Origin: RUG100 sp050953405
Lineage (GTDB): Bacteria > Bacillota > Clostridia > Peptostreptococcales > Anaerovoracaceae
Length of the DNA: 64,000 nucleotides
Direction: 5' to 3'
Assembly (NCBI GenBank): GCA_050953405.1
Contig: JBMNMP010000001.1
Span: 930,001-994,000, forward strand
Part shown: positions 35,562 to 44,046 of the stretch, piece by piece
Layout: every line of letters begins with the position of its first letter
Position numbering within the stretch: the first letter of the stretch is position 1
Notes under the pieces: model-generated
What the model was told of the DNA's origin: nothing
The model's input: only the letters and a program-made list of their open reading frames with translations
The model's database searches: none
Program-made: the position numbers and the translations under genes

Positions 35562-36815
35562 GTGATTCCAATAAAGGCTACCACAAAAACCATAAATTTA
35601 GGTATAGGATTTGCTACCGGCCGGCGCTCGTTCAAGAAGGTCCTGCTTTCATATATCAGCGTCTGGAAGGAGACTCAGCACGAGATCCCGGAAGGAATAG
35701 ATGTCAAACTGAGCTTATTCGTGTCTTATGACGTGAATTACCAAAAGACGAGTTCTACCGACTTTACTAACCTCAGTCAGGAGATCGTCGATGTGTTTGA
35801 TCAGATCGTTTTTATGGGAGCCAAGAATGCTTCCCACTCGATTTCAAACCTGGCAGAAAAGGGTTCTTTCACCAATGACGAGCTGAAGGCGGTGTTTGGA
35901 GCCGGATATGCGGGCAAACGGAATGCGGTCTTGTTTTCGGCTATCAAGCATCATATGGACTATTTGCTCTTCCTTGATGATGACGAGTATCCGATGGCGA
36001 TCACCCACGAAAAGGACACCTGCCTATGGAGCGGACAGCGTGTTTTTCTGGCACATCTCAATGAGATCGGCAAAGCAGACTTTACGAACGGATATCACTG
36101 CGGCTATATTTCACCGATTCCGCAGATTGCCTTCAATGAACAGCTGACTGAAGACGATTTCAGGACATTCATCAAGGCGATCAGCAACGATATTGTCACC
36201 TGGGAAAGCATCAGGGATCTGATCCGTACGGGTGGCGTCACTTATGCTTCGGCAGAGGTGCTGTCACAGAACATTGTGGAGGAAGTGCCCCTGGAAAATA
36301 AGTGCCGCTTTATTTCCGGGTCTAATTTGTGTATCAATCTCAGGAATCCTGCGCATACGCTGCCGTTCTACAATCCACCGGGAGCACGCGGCGAGGATAC
36401 CTTCCTGTCCACGATGCTGCAGGACAGAAAAGTTCTCAAAGTGCCCTGCTATACTTTCCACGACGGTTTTTCGTTCTACAAGCATATTCTGGACGGCGCT
36501 TTGCCTATACACCTGAGGAAAATCACCGCGGATTCTCCGAGGGTCATTACACGTTTCATCAACGCATGTATCGGATGGGTGCGCTACAAACCGCTGCTGA
36601 TGCTGATCACCGATCGCGAAAATTTCGGAGAAAGAACGGAGTACATCCGTGCCGCATTATCCGAGAGCATACCGCATCTCATGGATTATTTCGATGACGG
36701 CCGTTTTGCAGTCATCCCCAGAGAATTTGAAAAATACAGCAAGAATGTCTGCAGACATCACGACCAGTACCTCCTGACGCAGAGGACATGGGAGAAGATG
36801 ATGAAAACATTTTGA
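35562..36815 (+). CDS. GT-A-type glycosyltransferase (family 2-like)
   Basis: The 417-residue protein probably starts at GTG 35562 (AGGAAG upstream; no ATG nearby). It has a GT-A pattern: LFLDDDEYP (137-145) as the metal/nucleotide-sugar motif, an AGKRNAVLFSAI helix before it, and GEDTFLS later as a likely acceptor/base region. There is no membrane helix. It stands alone after the adhesin terminator, so it could glycosylate surface proteins or wall polymers, but nothing shows the sugar or acceptor. TATAAT at 35545-35550 may be its -10 element. Confidence 0.65.
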   Translation: MIPIKATTKTINLGIGFATGRRSFKKVLLSYISVWKETQHEIPEGIDVKLSLFVSYDVNYQKTSSTDFTNLSQEIVDVFDQIVFMGAKNASHSISNLAEKGSFTNDELKAVFGAGYAGKRNAVLFSAIKHHMDYLLFLDDDEYPMAITHEKDTCLWSGQRVFLAHLNEIGKADFTNGYHCGYISPIPQIAFNEQLTEDDFRTFIKAISNDIVTWESIRDLIRTGGVTYASAEVLSQNIVEEVPLENKCRFISGSNLCINLRNPAHTLPFYNPPGARGEDTFLSTMLQDRKVLKVPCYTFHDGFSFYKHILDGALPIHLRKITADSPRVITRFINACIGWVRYKPLLMLITDRENFGERTEYIRAALSESIPHLMDYFDDGRFAVIPREFEKYSKNVCRHHDQYLLTQRTWEKMMKTF

Positions 36816-36857
36816 GATCGTATGTGTGAGGAAGACAAATACACGTGAGGAGGAAAT

Positions 36858-37355
36858 ATGAAGATTTCAGTAATATATGATTCAAAGACCGGCAACACGG
36901 AGACCGTGGCGCAGTACATGGTCAAGGGTATGGAAAGCGTATCCGGTGTGCAGGCCAGGACTTTCCGCTACGACCGCATAGATGAGGATTTTGTAAAGGC
37001 GAGCGATGGACTTGTCTTCGGCTGTCCTACATATATGGGCGGGCCCACAGCGGATTTCTATGGCTTTCTTGAAAAGAAAGCCGGCGAGCTGGCGCTGGCA
37101 CACAAACTGGGCGGGGCTTTTGCTACTGAACAGTATATCCATGGCGGTGCCGACCTGACGATCATGCGCATAGTCGAGCATCTGATGGTCATGGGTATGA
37201 TGGTGTATTCCGGAGGGGCCGGCTGCGGCGATCCTGTCATCCACTACGGCCCTGTGGAAGTGAGCGCCATGGGAGCGGAAAAGTTCCGGGATCTGTTCGA
37301 AACCTACGGCAGGCGTTTCGCTGAACAGGCCGTCAGCATAGGGAAGCAGCTGTGA
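36858..37355 (+). CDS. Flavodoxin family protein
   Basis: The 165-residue protein has the FMN phosphate loop YDSKTGNTETVAQ and the second loop FGCPTYMGGPTADFYGFLEK. The GGADLTIMRIVEHLMVMGM segment is of the WrbA/NAD(P)H:quinone type. It lies 22 bp before a corrin adenosyltransferase. Flavodoxin is a known reductant for cob(II)alamin on CobA in Salmonella, so a similar partnership here is plausible. RBS GAGGAGG. Confidence 0.88.
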   Translation: MKISVIYDSKTGNTETVAQYMVKGMESVSGVQARTFRYDRIDEDFVKASDGLVFGCPTYMGGPTADFYGFLEKKAGELALAHKLGGAFATEQYIHGGADLTIMRIVEHLMVMGMMVYSGGAGCGDPVIHYGPVEVSAMGAEKFRDLFETYGRRFAEQAVSIGKQL

Positions 37356-37377
37356 AATAGAGCGGGGGAGTGAGCAA

Positions 37378-37914
37378 GTGAGCGTGAAAGACAGCGGACT
37401 GATCCATATATACTGCGGCGAAGGCAAGGGAAAGACTACCTGCTGCGTCGGCCTGACCGTCAGGGCGGCGGGATCGGGTCTTGCGGTGCTCTTCCTGCAG
37501 TTCCTCAAGGATGGAAAAAGCGGAGAACTGAACGTGCTGCGCGGTCTCCACGGTGTCCGGGTCATGGATACCGTGCCTGTGAAAAAGTTTTCATTCCAGA
37601 TGACCGATGAAGAAAAGAGCGCGGTGCAGAGAGACAACAGCACTCTGTTGAGAGATGCACAGGAAGCTGTGGCCGGCGGTGATTTTGATATGCTGGTACT
37701 GGACGAGATACTGGGAGCGATCGAAGCGGGACTGCTGCAGGAAAAGCTGCTGCTCGATTTTCTGCGCTCAAAGCCCGAAGACCTGGAAGTCGTATTGACC
37801 GGGCGCACAGCCACACCTGAGCTTACCGATATTGCCGACTATGTTTCACAGGTCGACAAAATAAAGCACCCGTACGACAGAGGCGTGCGGGCGCGCAAGG
37901 GAATCGAATTCTAA
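37378..37914 (+). CDS. cobO: Cob(I)yrinic acid a,c-diamide adenosyltransferase
   Basis: The enzyme moves the adenosyl group of ATP to reduced corrinoids to make coenzyme B12. The 178-residue protein has the unusual P-loop IYCGEGKGKTTCCVGL (13-28) and the MLVLDEILGAIEAGLL Walker B-like segment. It ends in VSQVDKIKHPYDRGVRARKGIEF, as expected for the CobA/CobO/BtuR family. The start is GTG. The rest of the B12 pathway is not in the window, so it may serve corrinoid salvage. It converges on a ThiF-like gene with 7 bp between stops. Confidence 0.93.
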   Translation: MSVKDSGLIHIYCGEGKGKTTCCVGLTVRAAGSGLAVLFLQFLKDGKSGELNVLRGLHGVRVMDTVPVKKFSFQMTDEEKSAVQRDNSTLLRDAQEAVAGGDFDMLVLDEILGAIEAGLLQEKLLLDFLRSKPEDLEVVLTGRTATPELTDIADYVSQVDKIKHPYDRGVRARKGIEF

Positions 37915-37921
37915 AGTTCGC

Positions 37922-38611
37922 TCAATCGAAGTTGAGCACTTTATATGAATGATCCAGAAGATCGATGAAGAGAACCTTGCCGGAGAGAGCAACTTTCTTT
38001 CCGGTGAGGTATTTTACTGCCTCGGCGACCTCCAGTCCAGCCACGATGGCCGGCGTGAATGGAGGGTTGCTGGTCTTCATTTTGATGTCTTTTGCGGGAT
38101 CCTCCCCGAACAATTTGTGCAGCGTGCGGCTGCCGGGTTTCACGAAAGCCACCTGTCCGTACCAGCTCTCGATACCGCCGTGGACCAGCGGGATGCCGCA
38201 TTCGGCGCATGCGTCTTCAAGGACGAGCCGCGTCTCCAGGTTGTCGAGTCCGTCGATCACAATATCGTGCCCTCTGACGATGTCGGCGGCATTTGCGGGC
38301 ACCAGGCGGTCGTTCACTGCCTTCACCTCAACATCACTGTTGATTTCCGCCAGCCGTTCCTTAACGACCTCCGTCTTGACGCGATCCATAGTCTTTTCAC
38401 TGGAGAAGAGCTGTCTGTTGAGGTTGCTGGGCTCGTAGGTTCCGTCGTCGACAATCGTGAGTCGGCCGACTCCCAGCCTCGCCAGATTGCTGATGATGTT
38501 GCCTCCCAGGCCGCCGCATCCGATGACGCATACATTGCTGCTCTGCAGACGGGCATTTTCTTCTTCCGTCAGCGTGCCGATGTTCCGTATATATCTTTCT
38601 TTTACAGTCAT
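37922..38611 (-). CDS. ThiF/MoeB/HesA family adenylyltransferase
   Basis: The 229-residue protein is an E1-like enzyme. VCVIGCGGLGGNIISNLARLG is the ATP/Rossmann loop, SNLNRQLF carries the arginine finger, and DGLDNLETRLVLEDACAECG the second half. Such enzymes adenylate the C-terminal Gly-Gly of small sulfur carriers (ThiS, MoaD). The paired CXXC zinc motifs of MoeB are absent. The ATG at 38611 with AGAGGTG upstream is preferred to the GTG at 38620. The divergent neighbour carries rhodanese and TusA domains, so a link to sulfur transfer is attractive. Confidence 0.88.
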   Translation of the reverse strand: MTVKERYIRNIGTLTEEENARLQSSNVCVIGCGGLGGNIISNLARLGVGRLTIVDDGTYEPSNLNRQLFSSEKTMDRVKTEVVKERLAEINSDVEVKAVNDRLVPANAADIVRGHDIVIDGLDNLETRLVLEDACAECGIPLVHGGIESWYGQVAFVKPGSRTLHKLFGEDPAKDIKMKTSNPPFTPAIVAGLEVAEAVKYLTGKKVALSGKVLFIDLLDHSYKVLNFD

Positions 38612-38658
38612 GATTATCACCTCTGCCGTATTTTAACACTTTAAAGCAATAATTGTAA

Positions 38659-38700
38659 AGTGATCACTAAGTCGACGAAAGAAAAATATCGGTCTATAAT
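38659..38700 (+). promoter_or_regulatory. Promoter with upstream palindrome for the sulfur-transfer fusion gene
   Basis: TCGACG (38672-38677) and a perfect TATAAT (38695-38700) are 17 bp apart. The palindrome AGTGATCACT (38659-38668) lies just before the -35. A second inverted repeat, GTGAC-TTT-GTCAC (38750-38762), lies in the leader; both share the half-site GTGA/TCAC. This suggests a repressor or activator, identity unknown. Confidence 0.5.
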
Positions 38701-38823
38701 AAAGATAATGACAATATACGTAGATTTTCATGAGCTGCGGTCTTGTTATGTGACTTTGTCACTGAAATAAAACAGATTCTTCGCTATCATCAAGTAAACA
38801 GAAGAAATAGCAGGAGGTTCAAA

Positions 38824-41268
38824 ATGAAGACTTTGATTATAGGCGGCGTTGCCGGCGGAGCCAGCGCTGCAGCCAGGCTGAGAAGGCTGGATGAAAAAAT
38901 GGATATCGTGATCGTGGAGCGCGGAGAGTATATCAGTTATGCCAACTGCGGTCTGCCTTATCATGTGGGTGATGTTATTAAAGAAAAGAGTACGCTGCTG
39001 CTGCAGACGCCGCAGCGCATGAAAGAAAGATTCAATATCGATGTGCGCGTGAACAGCGAAGCCATCAGTGTCGATGCGGATAAAAAGCTGGTGCGCGTGC
39101 GCGGCCCCAAAGGGGAGTACGATGAAGCTTATGACGAGTTGCTGCTGGCCACAGGTTCCTCTCCCTTGAAGCCGCCGATCCCGGGCATAGACGGGAAAGC
39201 CATCTATACGCTGTGGAATGTCGGTGATGCCACGCGCATCCGCGGCATAGTGGATCAAAACAAGCCGCAGACCGCGGCGGTGATCGGAGGCGGCTTTATC
39301 GGTCTTGAGATGGCGGAAAACCTTCACAAGAGGGGCATCGCTGTCAGCATCATCGAAGCTCAGGACCAGGTGATGGCGCCGCTTGATTTTGCCATGGCGC
39401 AGCTGCTGCACGAAAATATCGCGGCCAACGGGGTGGCCCTTTATCTCGGTGACGGGGTGGCTTCCTTCGAAGAAAAGGACGGCGGCCAGGTGATCAGCCT
39501 TGCGAGCGGCCGGAAGGTCCAGGCGGATATGGTCATCCTTTCGATCGGCGTGCGCCCCAACAGTGAGCTGGCCAAAGCGGCAGGACTGGAGCTGAATGAG
39601 CGTGGAGGCATCAAAGTCGATGGACAGATGAGGACTTCAAAGCCTCACATCTGGGCTGTAGGCGACGTGATCGAAGTGTCCCACAGGATAACCGGAGAGA
39701 AAACCATGATCCAGCTGGCAGGTCCCGCCAATAAGCAGGGCAGGATCGCGGCTGACAACATCTGCGGTGGTCATGAGGTTTATCCGGGCAGTATGGGGAC
39801 CAGCGTGGCTCAGGTATTCGATATGACGGCAGCGAGCACGGGGCTCAACGAGAAGACTCTGAAGCGTCAGGGGAAAGAGAAAAACAGGGATTACTACGCG
39901 GTAGTCATCAGTCAAAAATCCCATGCAGGATACTACCCGCTGGCAGTGCCCATGTTCCTGAAGCTTATATTTGACAAGAAGGGCAAGATCCTCGGTGCTC
40001 AGATCGTGGGACGCGACGGCGTCGACAAGAGGATAGATACTATAGCGACTGCTCTGGGCCTTTCGGGGACAGTGAAGGATCTGAAAGAGATGGAGCTGGC
40101 TTATGCGCCGCCATACTCTTCGGCAAAGGATCCGGTCAATATGCTGGGATTCACCGCGGAGAACGTGCTGCGCGGTCTCGCCCGCTTCGTTTCCTACGAT
40201 GAACTGGAGGGGATGACAGTCCTCGATGTGAGCGAAGACGCGGAACGACAAGTCTTTGCAATGCCGGGATCTCTGCACATACCGCTGGGACAGCTGCGCG
40301 GCCGCATGGACGAACTGCCAAAGGACCAGCCGCTGGCGGTCTATTGCGCCATCGGCGTGCGCTCCTACAACGCAGCCCGCATCCTCATGCAAAGCGGCTT
40401 TGAGGATGTCAGCATATTGGAGGGCGGCAGCAGTTTTTACCGCTCCTGCATTTTTGATACTGCTGCTGCCGCGGCTCCGTCAAAAAAAGGGGGCGGGCCG
40501 GCGAATGAACCGCCTTCAGGGAGCACAGGGGAGATGAAGATCCTCGACTGCTGCGGTCTGCAGTGCCCCGGCCCTATCATGAGAGTCAACGAGACCCTGA
40601 ATTCCATGAATGAGGGGGAGACCCTGCGCGTATCGGCTACCGACATGGGTTTTGTCCGCGATGTGGAGAGCTGGTGCGAGCGAACCGGCAATACTTTCGC
40701 CGGCAGTGAAAAGAACGGATTGGAGAATATCGTGACCGTGATCAAGGGAAAGGGCGGCCGGCCGGCACCCAGGGATAAAGCGGTGACCGCTGATATTCCT
40801 CACGGCAAGACCATGGTAGTCTTTGACGGCGACCTTGATCGCGCGATGGCTGCTTTCATCATCGCCAACGGTGCCGCCGCCATGGGCAGACCGGTGACCA
40901 TGTTCTTCACCTTCTGGGGGCTCAACATCCTGCGCAGGGACTACGCGGTCAAGGCCGACAAGTCGATGAGAGAGAAGATGTTCTCTGCAATGATGCCCCG
41001 CGGTGCCGGCAGGCTGAAGCTATCCCGCATGAATATGATGGGCATGGGGACCGGCATGATGAAGAAGACCATGAAGGAAAAGAACGTTTCCTCGCTGCAG
41101 TCGCTGATGAAACAGGCTATGGATGCCGGAGTCAAGCTGGTGGCCTGCACGATGACTATGGACATCATGGGAATAAAGCCGGAGGAGCTGATCGACGGCG
41201 TAGAGCTGGGCGGAGTAGCCACCTACCTCGGCGATGCAGAAAATGCGGATACCAATCTCTTCATTTAA
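38824..41268 (+). CDS. CoA-disulfide reductase-rhodanese-TusA-DsrE fusion protein
   Basis: The 814-residue protein joins four modules. First is a FAD/NAD(P)H oxidoreductase (1 to about 450) with active-site Cys42 in SYANCGLPYHVGD. A rhodanese domain follows with Cys508 in AVYCAIGVRSYNAARIL. A TusA domain has Cys581 in CCGLQCPGPIMRV. Last is a DsrE/F-like domain (about 655-814). Together they can reduce persulfides or polysulfide and pass sulfane sulfur between cysteines. Strong AGGAGG RBS. The layout is known in anaerobic Firmicutes; the physiological substrate is not clear. Confidence 0.92.
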   Translation: MKTLIIGGVAGGASAAARLRRLDEKMDIVIVERGEYISYANCGLPYHVGDVIKEKSTLLLQTPQRMKERFNIDVRVNSEAISVDADKKLVRVRGPKGEYDEAYDELLLATGSSPLKPPIPGIDGKAIYTLWNVGDATRIRGIVDQNKPQTAAVIGGGFIGLEMAENLHKRGIAVSIIEAQDQVMAPLDFAMAQLLHENIAANGVALYLGDGVASFEEKDGGQVISLASGRKVQADMVILSIGVRPNSELAKAAGLELNERGGIKVDGQMRTSKPHIWAVGDVIEVSHRITGEKTMIQLAGPANKQGRIAADNICGGHEVYPGSMGTSVAQVFDMTAASTGLNEKTLKRQGKEKNRDYYAVVISQKSHAGYYPLAVPMFLKLIFDKKGKILGAQIVGRDGVDKRIDTIATALGLSGTVKDLKEMELAYAPPYSSAKDPVNMLGFTAENVLRGLARFVSYDELEGMTVLDVSEDAERQVFAMPGSLHIPLGQLRGRMDELPKDQPLAVYCAIGVRSYNAARILMQSGFEDVSILEGGSSFYRSCIFDTAAAAAPSKKGGGPANEPPSGSTGEMKILDCCGLQCPGPIMRVNETLNSMNEGETLRVSATDMGFVRDVESWCERTGNTFAGSEKNGLENIVTVIKGKGGRPAPRDKAVTADIPHGKTMVVFDGDLDRAMAAFIIANGAAAMGRPVTMFFTFWGLNILRRDYAVKADKSMREKMFSAMMPRGAGRLKLSRMNMMGMGTGMMKKTMKEKNVSSLQSLMKQAMDAGVKLVACTMTMDIMGIKPEELIDGVELGGVATYLGDAENADTNLFI

Positions 41269-41299
41269 TTTGCTGATGTGAATCTGAGAATATAAAAAC

Positions 41300-41338
41300 A
41301 GAGCTGTCGCTTGTCGGGTACAGGCGGCGGCTCTTATT
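41300..41338. terminator. Bidirectional terminator between convergent genes
   Basis: An 11-bp stem with two G-U pairs (41300-41310 with 41324-41334) has TATTTT on the plus side and, on the other strand, TGTTTTTATA. It can stop both the fusion gene and the hydrolase gene, whose stop codon it overlaps. Confidence 0.7.
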
Positions 41339-42275
41339 TTCCGGTGACTCGTTCGATGTAATCGCGCATGATCTTCACATAGCGTTCTTCGTCTGAGAGG
41401 TAGCTGATGCCGTGGGCGGCCCCGGGGAATATCTCCAGCTGCACACAGTCCGGGTTGGCGCGCCTTATCTTTTCGCTCATGCGGCAGGGTACCAGGCGGT
41501 CGCCGCTGCCGTGGTAGATCAGGATCGGCAGCTTTGTGCGGCTGACGGATGAAAGTGCGCTGGCGCTCTTGAGGTCCACAGATGCAAATATCCGTCCGCC
41601 CCAGTACAGCAGCGGCCACACCAGGTTGACGGGCAGCTTTTTCTGCCTGATGACCTCACAGATGATGTCGCGGGGATAGTCATAGGGACTATCGGCGATG
41701 ATGCCCGCGACGCTGGCGGGAAGCTGCAGATCGCTGGCCATGAGCACTGAGGTGGCTCCCATGGAGACGCCGGAAAGCAGTATCGGCGTTTGCGGTCCAA
41801 AGCGCCCTGCTGCGTATTCAGCCCAGGAGACACAGTCATAGCGTTCCCGGATGCCGAATGCGGTGATGTTGCCGCCGCTCTTTCCGTGAGCACGCTGGTC
41901 GACCAGCAGTGTGTTGCATCCCAGTTCCCATTCGCACTGCATACAGCCGCCGAATTCGCGCACCGCGGCTCCGTGGTATCCGTGGAACTGTATGTGCAGC
42001 GGACCGCCGTCCTTTATGTGAAAATAGCGGCCATACAACCGGAGGCCGTCAACGGATCTGATGGTGACCGGTTCGAAAGGCGCAGCTTCTATGACGCTCA
42101 GAAGATCTCTGATGTGGTCGGCATACGGTGCGTACTGTTCCCCATCGGGGATCTTGTAGGGCCGTGCTTTCATTTCATCCGTATTGTAGAATACAGCTCT
42201 GTATATTTTGTGAGCGAGCGCCAGTGCAGGCGCCGCGATCACGATCACTATGCATATGATGATCAATGCGATCAT
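41334..42275 (-). CDS. Membrane-anchored alpha/beta hydrolase
   Basis: The 313-residue protein begins with a hydrophobic helix (3-22), which may anchor it. It has an alpha/beta hydrolase core: HIQFHGYHGAA oxyanion region, nucleophile serine in LLSGVSMGATSVL, and catalytic His in GAAHGISYL; ILIYHGSGDRLVP supplies the acid. This is the BAAT/YqkD-like group of serine hydrolases. The substrate is unknown. RBS AAAGGAG. Confidence 0.87.
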   Translation of the reverse strand: MIALIIICIVIVIAAPALALAHKIYRAVFYNTDEMKARPYKIPDGEQYAPYADHIRDLLSVIEAAPFEPVTIRSVDGLRLYGRYFHIKDGGPLHIQFHGYHGAAVREFGGCMQCEWELGCNTLLVDQRAHGKSGGNITAFGIRERYDCVSWAEYAAGRFGPQTPILLSGVSMGATSVLMASDLQLPASVAGIIADSPYDYPRDIICEVIRQKKLPVNLVWPLLYWGGRIFASVDLKSASALSSVSRTKLPILIYHGSGDRLVPCRMSEKIRRANPDCVQLEIFPGAAHGISYLSDEERYVKIMRDYIERVTGK

Positions 42276-42395
42276 GAAAACTCCTTTCAGTCACCGTGCA
42301 TTTTAATACGGAGACAAGGTTACTGTCAAGGTGATTGCCCGGCGCCGGCATTCGTGCCATAATAGAAAAAACGGTTTTCAGCGAAGGAGAAAGAT

Positions 42396-42980
42396 ATGAC
42401 AGATGATGGAAAAGTACGCTGCCCGTACGTGGATCTCAATGACCCTCTGTATGTCAGGTATCACGATGAGGAATGGTGCCGGGAATCGCACGATGAACAC
42501 TACCTCTATGAGATGTTCGTGCTGGAGCTCTTTCAGGCGGGACTGTCCTGGAAGCTGCTGCTGCACAAAAGGGAGAATTTCCGCAGGGCTTACGACGGCT
42601 TCGACGTGAAAAAGGTGGCTGCCTACGATGAACAAAAGGTGCAGGAACTGCTGCACGACAAGGGTATCATACGCAGCGAAGCCAAGATCAGGGCCAGCAT
42701 TTCGAACAGCCGCATATTCATGGACATAGAAAAGGAATGCGGCAGTTTTGATGAGTATATCTGGGGATTCAGCGGCGGCAGACAGGTCCACGACGAGCCG
42801 GGCCTCACAAAGAGCGAATTATCCGATGCGGTGTCCGCCGATCTCAAGAGGCGCGGCGTCAAATTCGCCGGCAGTGTGACCATATATTCATACCTGCAGG
42901 CTATCGGCGTCATCGATTCGCATTCCAGAGAATGCTTTTGTTACCACGGCCGCTCTCATTGCGGGCGGTTGACCAGGTAG
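42396..42980 (+). CDS. tag: DNA-3-methyladenine glycosylase I
   Basis: Tag removes 3-methyladenine from alkylated DNA. The 194-residue protein starts with VRCPYVDLNDPLYVRYHDEEW (zinc ligands Cys and His). It has the catalytic-pocket helix MFVLELFQAGLSWKLLLHKR and ends with DSHSRECFCY, supplying the other zinc His and Cys. RBS GAAGGAGAAAG. The 3' end overlaps the convergent transporter gene by 25 bp. Confidence 0.95.
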   Translation: MTDDGKVRCPYVDLNDPLYVRYHDEEWCRESHDEHYLYEMFVLELFQAGLSWKLLLHKRENFRRAYDGFDVKKVAAYDEQKVQELLHDKGIIRSEAKIRASISNSRIFMDIEKECGSFDEYIWGFSGGRQVHDEPGLTKSELSDAVSADLKRRGVKFAGSVTIYSYLQAIGVIDSHSRECFCYHGRSHCGRLTR

Positions 42981-43879
42981 ATGCCCATGCACACCAATGC
43001 CAGCGCCGCCATGGTGAACAGGTGTATGTTGCTGTAGTCCGACAGCACGACGGCGGAGAGAAAGACGCCGAAGATCTGCGTCATAAAGCCGAATACAGTG
43101 ATCCTGGATACAGGGTTGTATTTCAGCAGTACACCCCAGAGGGAGTAAGCTACCGAGCTGATCAGGGCCATGTATATCATCAGTATGATGCAGGAAGGAC
43201 CGCTGTAGACGAGATGGCCGCCGCCGGCTGCGCCGACAGCGATCATGACCGCACCGCCGAGCACGAACTGAGAACCGCTGAGCATCACCGGATTATCTTT
43301 CTGCGAGAACACCTTGAGGAAGACTGTCGACAGCGCGCTCGAAATGGAGGCCAGCAGCATGCAGCCTTCACCCAGCGGATGAAAAGAAAGGCTGAGGGAT
43401 TCTCCGCCGCCGAGGTTGACGATCACGAGGCCGATGAATCCCAGCACACAGCCGACAGTCTTCAGCAGCGAAAAGCGTTCCTGACGGAATACGAGCACTG
43501 CCAGCAGTATTGCAAAGAACGTGGAAGTGCCCTGTATGATAGATCCCTTGACGGCTGAAATGTGAGCCAGCCCGACGTAAAAGAATATGTATTGAAGTAT
43601 TGTCTGGAACAGGGCCAGGATCAGGATGCGCAGCAGCGACGATCCCCCGGGTACGACGGGCTTCTTCGCTTGCAGTGAAGCAAAGATCAGAGCCAGTATT
43701 CCGGCAAAGAAGAATCTGATGCCGGCGAACAGTATCTGTGAAGCCGGATCCTGAGAGGCTATGCTGAACAGTCTGTATCCCGTTTTGATGCAGGGAAAAG
43801 CGCTGCCCCACAGGGCGCAGCAAACCATAGCCAATATCCACACTACTGCTGTTTTCTGCAGCATCTTTTTTTCTGCCAT
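42956..43879 (-). CDS. EamA/DMT family transporter
   Basis: The 307-residue protein has ten predicted membrane helices in two EamA halves (first half GSAFPCIKTGYRLF.., second half LLASISSALSTVFLK..). Members export amino acids, nucleobases or other metabolites. The ATG at 43879 has GAAGGAAG upstream and is preferred to 43909. The end overlaps tag by 25 bp on the other strand. Substrate unknown. Confidence 0.88.
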   Translation of the reverse strand: MAEKKMLQKTAVVWILAMVCCALWGSAFPCIKTGYRLFSIASQDPASQILFAGIRFFFAGILALIFASLQAKKPVVPGGSSLLRILILALFQTILQYIFFYVGLAHISAVKGSIIQGTSTFFAILLAVLVFRQERFSLLKTVGCVLGFIGLVIVNLGGGESLSLSFHPLGEGCMLLASISSALSTVFLKVFSQKDNPVMLSGSQFVLGGAVMIAVGAAGGGHLVYSGPSCIILMIYMALISSVAYSLWGVLLKYNPVSRITVFGFMTQIFGVFLSAVVLSDYSNIHLFTMAALALVCMGIYLVNRPQ

Positions 43880-44046
43880 ACTTCTTCCTTCTCTCGTCCG
43901 CTTCCGCAAGCTATTATATTGTCAGTCATTCGCGATATCAAGCATATATAAATTGACATACCTTTATGAAAATTCTGACATAGCGGCAAAGGAATCAGTA
44001 ATGTTAACATCAACTAAATTACTGCAAATTTTTAGGATGGTGATCG

